Shown: one piece after another, positions 1 through 5,005 of the stretch
Layout: each line of letters begins with the position of its first letter
Numbering within the stretch: position 1 is the first letter of the stretch
From: Candidatus Omnitrophota bacterium
GTDB lineage: Bacteria > Omnitrophota > Gorgyraeia > Zapsychrales > Fredricksoniimonadaceae
Direction: 5' to 3'
Assembly (NCBI GenBank): GCA_017987425.1
Contig: JAGNTT010000088.1
Location: 1 to 7,705 of the forward strand
Length of the DNA stretch: 7,705 nucleotides
Program-made: the position numbers and the translations under genes
Notes under the pieces: generated by a model
What the model was told of the DNA's origin: nothing
What the model saw: only the letters and a program-made list of their open reading frames with translations
Databases searched by the model: none

Positions 1-400
1 CTTTGTTATCTTCTTTGGGATCCGCAGGTTTTTCCGCAGCTTTTGCTTTGACTTCAGTTTCTTTTTTAGCAGCGACTTCAGGAATTTCAACCGGCTTGCC
101 GCCTTTGACGTACCGGACCTTCCATTCACCGGAATCGTCCTGATAAAGATCGACATCGGTCGCGCCTTCGATCTCCGCCGCAAGGCCATTCGTGCCGGTA
201 TCGCTTTGCTGGGCAACGGGTTGAGAATTGAGCTGTTTAAGCTTCCATTCTCCTTTTGCATCCTGATAAAGTTCAACTTCAGGCGTATCGGCAAAAACGG
301 GCGAGGCAAAACTCATCACAATCCATAGAGAAAATACACACGCACACACAACGGAAATACCACAATCACTTTTTTTCATCATCACCTGTCGAGACCGCAT
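1..400 (-). CDS. Exported repeat-motif protein, 3' end outside the window
   Basis: I do not recognise a family. The frame is open from an ATG at 398-400 to the left edge (133 complete codons visible), so the C-terminus is missing. The start is supported by an AGGGAG Shine-Dalgarno-like stretch about 6 nt upstream; a second possibility is the ATG pair at 377-382, which gives a more typical Met-Lys-Lys leader but a poorer ribosome site. Residues 1-37 look like a Sec signal peptide (basic start, hydrophobic core, PVFA then Asp38). The mature part carries two copies of a motif of the form V-E/D-L-Y-Q-D-x-x-G-E-W-K, at residues 42-53 and 83-94. After that it becomes rich in Lys, Glu and Ala (about 108-133), suggesting an extended or low-complexity tail. 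It is probably periplasmic or surface-exposed. It is divergent from the 682-1698 gene. No function can be assigned. Confidence 0.75.
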   Translation of the reverse strand, partial: MRSRQVMMKKSDCGISVVCACVFSLWIVMSFASPVFADTPEVELYQDAKGEWKLKQLNSQPVAQQSDTGTNGLAAEIEGATDVDLYQDDSGEWKVRYVKGGKPVEIPEVAAKKETEVKAKAAEKPADPKEDNK

Positions 401-681
401 CCAATTCTCCCTGAATAAGTGTTCAACTTGATTTTTATTTAAACCTAAAGACTGCCATTAATACGCCTTAGCGTAGTTTTTTTGGGAAATTTGCTGCCTT
501 GGGAAACCCCAAAATACTAGCATAGAATGTATATTTTTGGTATTTTTTGTTATTGGCGCCTGTTTTGGCAAAAACCCGCAAATCCGGCATAATTCGTTAT
601 TGAGAATACTATCAAATTCTGCTATAGTCTGCCTTGTTTGACACCAAAATCACTAACATTGAACACTAAAAGGAAAAAATA
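401..681. other. Divergent intergenic region
   Basis: This 281-bp stretch separates two divergent genes for exported proteins. It holds the rightward promoter at 600-628 and the ribosome site of the gene at 682. On the leftward side I see no convincing -35/-10 pair for the gene ending at position 1. It also contains a short inverted repeat, TACGC-CTTA-GCGTA at 462-475, followed by seven T on the plus strand, and a direct repeat TTGGGAAA at 482-489 and 499-506. The role of both is unknown. No credible small ORF was found. Confidence 0.5.
600..628 (+). promoter_or_regulatory. Sigma70-type promoter for the 682-1698 gene
   Basis: A -35 box TTGAGA (600-605) is followed by a 17-nt spacer and a -10 box TATAGT (623-628). 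Each box differs from the consensus at one position, and the spacing is optimal. The expected transcription start is near 635, giving a leader of about 47 nt that contains an AAAGGA Shine-Dalgarno sequence (about 669-674) 7 nt before the ATG. A second perfect TTGACA at 638-643 has no usable -10 box before the start codon. Confidence 0.65.
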
Positions 682-1698
682 ATGAGAATTCTCACTAGCT
701 TGATGATGTTTCTTTCGGTCGCCGTTTTGCCGGCATTCGCAGACAGCCTCACCTGGCAGGATCTTTTACGAAGACCGGAACTTAAACCTTCGCAATGCTC
801 CGTCAAAGAAGTTATTCAATTTCAAAGCGGCGTCTCACTTAAGCCCGGACAAAAATACGATATCCTTGAAATGAGCGCCAATGAAATCGTGCTCGGCACT
901 CCCAACGGACAAGGTTTCAGCCTGGAACCCAAACAGACCGACGTGGTCGCCGCGGCCAACGCCGAATACGCGAAGCTCACACCCAAACAGCGCGAACTTA
1001 CCTACGACATCATTCTCAAACGCCAGGACTTGTGGCCTTATAAATTAAAAGTCAAAGACACTTTCGACATCGGAAACATCCGTATACGCAAAGGCGATAC
1101 CGTTTATCTTATGGAAGTTAAAAACGGCGAACTTGTCGTCGTTCCATCGACATTCAACATGCACACCGAATTTAAACTCCAAGACACCGACATCCTTGAA
1201 CAGGCTCGCCAATTTGTGGAACAGCCTGGCGGCGCCCCGGGGATTCTCGTCGAGGAACTGCAGGGAAAACTCATTAACCCAGCCACCGGACAGCCTGCCA
1301 GTCTGGACGCCAACAATATTCCGCAATACTTTGTCATTTATCAGGGCGCCCGCTGGTGCCCTTATTGCCAGGAATTCACACCGAAACTGTTAGATGTCTA
1401 TCAAAAAATGAAATCACAGAACAAAAGCTTCGAAGTCATCTACATTCCCTCAGATAAATCGGCAGCAGAGATGCAGCAGTTTGCCAAAGATCACAATTTT
1501 CCCTGGCCTGCTGTCGATTTCCGTCACAAAGAAAAGCTTGCCGCCCTCGCCGGCATACTGAACCGCAGCTCTATTCCTAATGTTAAAGTCACGGACCGCT
1601 ACGGCAATATTATTTTAGACAACCAGAAAACAGCAAGCAACGACGTCCTTCTCAATGAATTCGTCGCCTTGCTCAATAAACCGGCAGAACAAAAATAA
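682..1698 (+). CDS. Exported thioredoxin-fold protein with duplicated N-terminal domain
   Basis: Residues 1-20 form a Sec signal peptide ending in AFA before Asp21, so the protein should be periplasmic. Residues about 23-97 and 106-180 align with each other (shared LT-aromatic, LL-basic-Arg, acidic-Leu-x-Pro, V-K-acidic, G-x-x-x-x-x-x-E, and a late F-x-L and T-D-V/I). They are therefore an internal tandem duplication of an unrecognised, probably beta-rich domain. From about residue 213 a thioredoxin fold follows: strand YFVIY, active site WCPYC (Cys226, Cys229), a tryparedoxin/nucleoredoxin-like segment after it, and the cis-Pro loop at Pro299 (SSIPN). A thiol-disulfide role is likely. The partner is unknown, but the convergent operon encodes MsrA, MsrB and a DsbD-like protein, so it may exchange electrons with them. 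The CPYC dipeptide is of glutaredoxin type and differs from the CPPC usual in tryparedoxins. It has its own promoter (600-628) and shares a terminator with the convergent operon. Confidence 0.85.
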   Translation: MRILTSLMMFLSVAVLPAFADSLTWQDLLRRPELKPSQCSVKEVIQFQSGVSLKPGQKYDILEMSANEIVLGTPNGQGFSLEPKQTDVVAAANAEYAKLTPKQRELTYDIILKRQDLWPYKLKVKDTFDIGNIRIRKGDTVYLMEVKNGELVVVPSTFNMHTEFKLQDTDILEQARQFVEQPGGAPGILVEELQGKLINPATGQPASLDANNIPQYFVIYQGARWCPYCQEFTPKLLDVYQKMKSQNKSFEVIYIPSDKSAAEMQQFAKDHNFPWPAVDFRHKEKLAALAGILNRSSIPNVKVTDRYGNIILDNQKTASNDVLLNEFVALLNKPAEQK

Positions 1699-1704
1699 CT
1701 TTCG

Positions 1705-1756
1705 GCCAATAAAAAAGCCATGGTTTTTGTCATGAAACCATGGCTTTTTTATTGGC
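1705..1756. terminator. Bidirectional intrinsic terminator
   Basis: A perfect 22-bp inverted repeat (1705-1726 with 1735-1756) encloses an 8-nt loop. The core GCCATGGTTT / AAACCATGGC is flanked by a six-A tract on the left and a six-T tract on the right. Each strand thus gives a stem followed by a U-run. It lies between the convergent stop codons at 1698 and 1765 and should end transcription from both sides. Confidence 0.92.
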
Positions 1757-1764
1757 TGTAATTT

Positions 1765-2493
1765 TTACTTTAAGGCAATGCGGTCAACCGCAAATATGTG
1801 CATATTTTTTTGATTTTGAATGTAGGCAATAATTTCATACTTTCCTAAATGACCCGCGGGTTTTGATAAAACAACCACACCAGTCCTGCGCTCCAAAGGA
1901 ACCGTTCGCAATTCACGGACAACGTGATCATGTTTTATGACGCGCCCCGCATTTTCACCGGCGGTGATACGGCTTTCCAGTCCTGATTCAACAAGAGCCA
2001 CATTAATGACGGCATCCTTGCTGATCTGCTCGCAGACATAAGACACTTCCAGCATACCGGACTCCGCGTTGTGGATCCTCAGAAAAAGACTGTTTTCCGC
2101 CGGGGTCTGGAGATATTTTCCCACGGTTTTCTCAGCCTGAACGCGGTCGGAACCCACAAAAGCTTCCTGACCGTTCACCACCATTTGAGGCGTATAGGTG
2201 GATGTTGCACCCATCGCCTGGGCGTAACGCTGCTGCCGCTCGGTAAATTCATATTTGCTGAAGGGATCTTTCCATCCCAGGTAATTCCAGGAATCAACCT
2301 GAAAGGCGAGCGTATAAACACGCTGGCTTTTCTCTTTGGCCTTAAGGGTAATTTCACGGAAGAGTTCATCCGCCGGAGGACAGCTGGAACATCCCTCCGA
2401 GGAGAACAACTCCACGACGGCAAAAGGTCTAGCCGCCCAAGCGCTGCTCACCAGCATCATCAACACCGCACCAGACAGTACAATCGCTTTCAT
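1765..2493 (-). CDS. DUF1223 family secreted thioredoxin-like protein
   Basis: The protein has a signal peptide (residues 1-20, ending SAWA) and then the hallmark of the DUF1223 family: a strand VVELF, the motif SSEGCSSCPPAD with a CxxC at Cys35 and Cys38, the block VDSWNYLGWKDPF (66-78) and TPQMVVNG (101-108) with a likely cis-Pro at 102. The family has a thioredoxin-like fold, and its biochemical role is not established. The usual family block reads V-D-Y-W; here Tyr is Ser. The length of 242 residues is normal. The ATG lies 2 nt after the msrA stop codon, with a purine-rich AAGAAAGAG inside the msrA end as ribosome site, so translation is probably coupled to msrA. As the last gene of a methionine sulfoxide repair operon it is a candidate periplasmic reductant or disulfide carrier, which is inference. 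Confidence 0.9.
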   Translation of the reverse strand: MKAIVLSGAVLMMLVSSAWAARPFAVVELFSSEGCSSCPPADELFREITLKAKEKSQRVYTLAFQVDSWNYLGWKDPFSKYEFTERQQRYAQAMGATSTYTPQMVVNGQEAFVGSDRVQAEKTVGKYLQTPAENSLFLRIHNAESGMLEVSYVCEQISKDAVINVALVESGLESRITAGENAGRVIKHDHVVRELRTVPLERRTGVVVLSKPAGHLGKYEIIAYIQNQKNMHIFAVDRIALK

Positions 2494-2495
2494 GA

Positions 2496-3107
2496 CTACT
2501 CTTTCTTGCCCCAGAACTTTTCGATAAACTGCTCACGCCCGGAATTGTCGTGATAGATCTTGTAGCCCAAGGCATTTTTCTTGTAATACTTTTGATGATA
2601 TTCCTCCGCCGGATAAAAGACGGCGGAAGGAACGATTTCTGTGACGATCGGCTTCTTGAATTTTCCAGAGGATCCCAACTGCTCCTTAGATTCTTCGGCA
2701 ATACGCTTCTGCTCTTCGCTGTGATAGAAGACAGCGGTGCGGTACTGCGTCCCGTGGTCGACAAACTGCTGATTTTTGACCGTCGGGTCGATATTACGCC
2801 AGAAAATATTCAAGAGCTGCTCATACGAGACCTCAGCCGGATCATAAACTATTTCGATCGCTTCGGTATGCCCCGTTCTTCCGGTGGAAACCTGCTCATA
2901 CGTCGGATTGAGGGTTTCTCCGCCGGTGTAGCCGACCGCGGTTTCCTTAACGCCTTTGGTCCTGTCGAAAAACGGCTGCATGCACCAGAAACAGCCGCCG
3001 GCGAACGTGGCCTTCTCTAACTTTGAGTCTTTGGCCGTTTCATTTTCTGCATGGGCCGCGCCGCTAAAAAGCAGCAGCGATAATAGCATATTCACGATCA
3101 AACGCAT
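2496..3107 (-). CDS. msrA: Peptide-methionine (S)-S-oxide reductase MsrA, periplasmic
   Basis: MsrA reduces the S epimer of methionine sulfoxide in proteins. The family signature is clear: GGCFWCM at 37-43 with catalytic Cys39, GHTEAIEIVYDP at 79-90 with the conserved Glu82, DHGTQYRTAVFY at 117-128, and the C-terminal EEYHQKYY region. Residues 1-20 are a signal peptide ending in AHA, so the enzyme acts in the periplasm. I place the start at the ATG 3105-3107 (203 residues): it has a perfect AGGAGG 5 nt upstream and begins the signal peptide directly. The frame extends 9 codons further up to 3134, but that start lies inside a palindromic repeat and has no ribosome site. Cys39 and Cys42 are the only cysteines, so the C-terminal recycling cysteines of many MsrA enzymes are absent and Cys42 is the likely resolving residue. 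It lies between msrB and the DUF1223 gene. Confidence 0.96.
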   Translation of the reverse strand: MRLIVNMLLSLLLFSGAAHAENETAKDSKLEKATFAGGCFWCMQPFFDRTKGVKETAVGYTGGETLNPTYEQVSTGRTGHTEAIEIVYDPAEVSYEQLLNIFWRNIDPTVKNQQFVDHGTQYRTAVFYHSEEQKRIAEESKEQLGSSGKFKKPIVTEIVPSAVFYPAEEYHQKYYKKNALGYKIYHDNSGREQFIEKFWGKKE

Positions 3108-3112
3108 GATTT

Positions 3113-3118
3113 CCTCCT
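3113..3118 (-). promoter_or_regulatory. Shine-Dalgarno of msrA, decides its start
   Basis: A perfect AGGAGG on the minus strand lies 5 nt before the ATG at 3107. It lies downstream of the alternative ATG at 3134, so it can serve only the shorter form. It directly adjoins the end of the palindromic repeat at 3119-3150. Confidence 0.85.
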
Positions 3119-3150
3119 GCAGGGGCGGGCGCACGGCCGTGCGCCCCTAC
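3119..3150 (-). repeat. REP-like palindromic repeat, copy 1 (msrB-msrA gap)
   Basis: Read on the minus strand it starts GTAGGGGCGCAC, turns at GGCC, returns as GTGCGCCC and ends GCCCCTGC right against the msrA Shine-Dalgarno sequence. The centre, 3127-3146, is a perfect 20-bp palindrome. It shares its left end (GTAGGGGCG-N-AC), its inner arm (GT-N-CGCCC) and the junction CCCT-R-CAGGAGG with the element at 3696-3750. GTAGGGGCG-type palindromes are common intergenic repeats in many bacterial genomes. Likely effects are on mRNA stability or on expression ratios within the operon. Confidence 0.75.
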
Positions 3151-3154
3151 GATA

Positions 3155-3685
3155 TTATTGGTCCGGTACGAATTTCAACGCGACCGAATTGATGCAGAAA
3201 CGTTTTCCTGTGGGCGGCGGGCCGTCGTCGAATACATGACCAAGATGCGATTCGCATCTGGCGCAATGCACTTCCACGCGGTGCATCCCGAATGAATTGT
3301 CTTCAGTATACCCGACGTTGGCTTCATTAAGAGGCTCCCAGAAACTCGGCCAGCCGGTTCCCGATTCAAATTTTTTGCCCACCAAAAAAAGATCTGTGCC
3401 GCACGCAACACATTTATAAACCCCTTTTTTATGGTCCTTGGTGGGAAGACCGCAAAACGCGCGTTCAGTGCCATGCCCCCTGGTGACTTTGTACTGCTCG
3501 GGAGTAAGAAGTTTTTTCCATTCCCCATCGGTCTTGACCACTTTATCCACGGTTATATAGTCCTGGGTCGCCGTATCGAAAATGCGGACGGTTCCCTGCT
3601 TGGATGTCTCCATAGTCTCTCCTCCTGCCTTGGTGATCCATGATACAACGCACATCAGTGATAGAAATAATGCCAGATAACGCAT
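3155..3685 (-). CDS. msrB: Peptide-methionine (R)-S-oxide reductase MsrB, periplasmic
   Basis: MsrB reduces the R epimer of methionine sulfoxide. Visible features are the zinc ligands C92-x2-C95 and C141-x2-C144, the substrate region SGTGWPSFW (108-116), the HLGHVFDDGP block (147-156) and the catalytic RFCINS with Cys164. Cys78, in GTERAFCG, sits where a number of MsrB enzymes keep the recycling cysteine. Residues 1-20 form a signal peptide (ending ITKA), so the main product should be periplasmic. The start at 3685 has AGGAGG 4 nt upstream. A second ATG (codon 25, at 3613) has its own AGGAGG 7 nt upstream and would give a 152-residue form without the signal peptide. The gene sits between the dsbD-like gene and msrA, so both stereo-specific reductases are made from the same locus as separate proteins. 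Confidence 0.96.
   Translation of the reverse strand: MRYLALFLSLMCVVSWITKAGGETMETSKQGTVRIFDTATQDYITVDKVVKTDGEWKKLLTPEQYKVTRGHGTERAFCGLPTKDHKKGVYKCVACGTDLFLVGKKFESGTGWPSFWEPLNEANVGYTEDNSFGMHRVEVHCARCESHLGHVFDDGPPPTGKRFCINSVALKFVPDQ
3611..3626 (-). promoter_or_regulatory. Internal Shine-Dalgarno and ATG in msrB
   Basis: Inside msrB, just after the signal-peptide codons, the minus strand reads AGGAGG (3621-3626), 7 nt, then ATG (3611-3613). The codons are Ala-Gly-Gly-Glu-Thr-Met. Initiation here would give a complete catalytic domain lacking the export signal. Gly-Gly codons alone can produce such a string, so use as a start is unproven. Confidence 0.35.
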
Positions 3686-3695
3686 ACAGCCTCCT

Positions 3696-3750
3696 GTAGG
3701 GCCACCTGTGCCTGCCCGAAAAACGGGCGGACAGAGGCGTCCGCCCCTAC
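3696..3750 (-). repeat. REP-like palindromic repeat, copy 2 (dsbD-msrB gap)
   Basis: On the minus strand it begins GTAGGGGCGGAC and ends GGCCCTAC, with outer arms GTAGGG/CCCTAC (3745-3750 and 3696-3701). Inside are a hairpin GGGCGGAC-6 nt-GTCCGCCC (3725-3746) and a second GCCCG-TTTTT-CGGGC (3714-3728). It looks like two related half-elements facing each other. Its first bases supply the TAG stop of the dsbD-like gene (3747-3749), and its last base adjoins the msrB AGGAGG at 3690-3695. It is related to copy 1 at 3119-3150. Confidence 0.75.
3719..3746 (-). terminator. Possible attenuator hairpin before msrB
   Basis: On the minus strand an 8-bp G+C-rich stem with a 6-nt loop (3725-3746) is followed by G and five T (3719-3724), the form of a weak intrinsic terminator. 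It could lower read-through from the dsbD-like gene into msrB. The T-run is short and is also the loop of an overlapping hairpin, so this may simply be repeat structure. Confidence 0.3.
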
Positions 3751-4799
3751 TCCTTAATAACGATATTCGATTCTTTCGCCCATATCGTGAGCGAATTGAT
3801 AAAATCTTCGACCGATCCCGCGCCTTCCATCCTCGCTTCCTTAACTTCCTGCCCTTCTCCGTCGATAAAAAGCACCGTCGGAAGACCGATGATTCCGTGC
3901 TGATCGATCAGCTTTGTGATCAGCGGATCATCCATATTGGTCGCGTCGACGCGCAGGGTCGTCACCTGGGCCAGTTTGGCCTGCACTTTTGCGTTGGAAA
4001 AAACCTCTGCATCCATCTCATGGCAGCCGAAACACCATTCGGCGAAGAAATCGATCACAACCGGTTTTTTATTCCTGACCGCTTCCGCGGCCTTTTCTTC
4101 GGTATACGCCGGCCAAATGTTTTGCTGTGAACTCCGCACGGGCTGCCAATGAAACGCAAGCGCCAGATAAAATATCCCGAACCCGATCAAAATGATGCCG
4201 AACAATTTCTCGACCCAGATAAGCCACATGCCCGCCTTGGGCAGCTTGGGAATGAGAGACGAGAACGTCCCCAACAACAGATACGGCAACCCCATCCCTA
4301 ATGAAAAGATAAAAAACGATATAAAACCAAACTGGGGATTTCCGTTATTGGCAACCGCCGTCAAAAGAAACAGAACCGGCGGACCGATGCATGGCGCGGC
4401 GAAAACACCGACAAACATCCCGGAAAGAAACAATCCTATGTGTTCAAGCTTGCGCCATGAATTTAATCTAGTAAGTATTCCGCTGGGGACCGCAATCTGA
4501 AAAAGACCGAGCATGGAAAGCCCCAGAGCAAACATCATGACCGCGACCGCTCCCAAAACCCAGCTGCTTTGAAGCGCCGCCCCGAAAAGTTTTCCGGTTG
4601 ATGCCGCAGCATATCCCAAAGAACTGTACATGACCGCCATGCCCAGTACATACAAAAGCGCCTTGCTGAAGGAATGAACAAGGCTTTGCCCAGGCTTGGG
4701 CTTGAACAATGCCGCCGTGACGGTCAGCAAAGGATAAACACACGGCGTCAGGTTAACTGCCAGACCGGTCAGAAAGAACCCCAAGAATTCTACTGTCAT
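3747..4799 (-). CDS. dsbD: DsbD-like thiol-disulfide transporter lacking the N-terminal alpha domain
   Basis: DsbD-family proteins pass electrons from cytoplasmic thioredoxin across the inner membrane to periplasmic thiol proteins. Residues 1 to about 215 form a hydrophobic CcdA/DsbD-beta-like domain with about six predicted segments (roughly 3-26, 45-65, 80-104, 120-148, 156-180, 193-215). Its two redox cysteines are Cys20 (NLTPCVYP) and Cys137 (AAPCIGPP). Residues about 230-345 form a gamma-type thioredoxin domain with Cys256 and Cys259 (AEWCFGC) and cis-Pro307 (GLPTV). The periplasmic alpha domain of classical DsbD is absent: the protein begins directly with the first membrane segment, and at 350 residues it is well short of the full-length family. 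The start at 4799 has a GAAAGAGAG-type ribosome site. As first gene before msrB and msrA, it probably supplies their reducing power. A cytochrome c maturation role (CcdA) is less likely, since no such genes are nearby. Confidence 0.92.
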   Translation of the reverse strand: MTVEFLGFFLTGLAVNLTPCVYPLLTVTAALFKPKPGQSLVHSFSKALLYVLGMAVMYSSLGYAAASTGKLFGAALQSSWVLGAVAVMMFALGLSMLGLFQIAVPSGILTRLNSWRKLEHIGLFLSGMFVGVFAAPCIGPPVLFLLTAVANNGNPQFGFISFFIFSLGMGLPYLLLGTFSSLIPKLPKAGMWLIWVEKLFGIILIGFGIFYLALAFHWQPVRSSQQNIWPAYTEEKAAEAVRNKKPVVIDFFAEWCFGCHEMDAEVFSNAKVQAKLAQVTTLRVDATNMDDPLITKLIDQHGIIGLPTVLFIDGEGQEVKEARMEGAGSVEDFINSLTIWAKESNIVIKE

Positions 4800-4810
4800 A
4801 TGCTCTCTTT

Positions 4811-4835
4811 CACGAACCCGTCATAAAAAGGTTCC
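4811..4835 (-). promoter_or_regulatory. ECF-sigma-like promoter motif before the dsbD-like gene
   Basis: On the minus strand GGAAC (4831-4835) is followed by 16 nt and CGTG (4811-4814). This is the general pattern of ECF sigma factor promoters. The predicted start would fall only about 5-8 nt before the ATG at 4799, giving an almost leaderless mRNA and cutting into the ribosome site, which weakens the call. Confidence 0.28.
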
Positions 4836-4859
4836 AAAAATGAATTAATGGCATTAAAC

Positions 4860-4888
4860 ATCATAAAGATTTTTGTGCTTATTTCCAA
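4860..4888 (-). promoter_or_regulatory. Sigma70-type promoter for the dsbD-msr operon
   Basis: On the minus strand a -35 box TTGGAA (4883-4888) and a -10 box TATGAT (4860-4865) are separated by 17 nt. The predicted start near 4853 gives a leader of about 54 nt that contains the ribosome site. The -35 box has four of six consensus positions and the -10 box has five of six. Confidence 0.5.
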
Positions 4889-5005
4889 GCGTCAATTTTT
4901 TGGGCCCTCTTTGGGCCGCCCCTCCTTCTGTCCATTAGTCGCGCCACATCGTCAAAACTTACAAACTTTCTTAAACATGTTTTGGCTTTTCTGTTAAATT
5001 AAGCC

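Larger units (their letters stand above)
1765..4799 (-). other. Predicted four-gene operon dsbD-like, msrB, msrA, DUF1223
   Basis: Four same-strand genes follow each other with gaps of 61, 47 and 2 nt, with no opposing gene between them, a candidate promoter upstream (4860-4888) and a strong terminator downstream (1705-1756). All encode membrane or secreted thiol-redox proteins. Co-transcription is an inference from spacing. A terminator-like hairpin between the first and second gene could reduce expression of the distal genes. Confidence 0.75.

Noticed and set aside
462..483. Stem TACGC/GCGTA followed by seven T on the plus strand, resembling a terminator
   Set aside because: The stem is only 5 bp and no plus-strand gene lies upstream to terminate. 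It could equally be an operator, and nothing decides this.
482..506. Direct repeat TTGGGAAA spaced 17 bp apart in the divergent region
   Set aside because: Eight-base repeats in A/T-rich intergenic DNA occur by chance, and no matching regulator or third copy was seen.
638..643. Perfect TTGACA as a -35 box for the 682 gene
   Set aside because: A -10 box at normal spacing would fall in the ribosome site and has no consensus match. The TTGAGA/TATAGT pair upstream is better.
3108..3134. Nine-codon N-terminal extension of MsrA from the ATG at 3134
   Set aside because: It lies in the palindromic repeat, lacks a ribosome site, and would precede an already complete signal peptide that has its own perfect AGGAGG.
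3650..3685. Possible lipobox (LSLMC) in the MsrB leader
   Set aside because: Met at -1 does not fit a lipobox, and the hydrophobic core continues past the cysteine to a normal signal peptidase I site.
4900..4922. GGCCC-TCTTT-GGGCC inverted repeat as a terminator or third repeat copy
   Set aside because: It has a 5-bp stem with no following T-run on either strand, and it lacks the GTAGGGGCG end shared by the two repeats.
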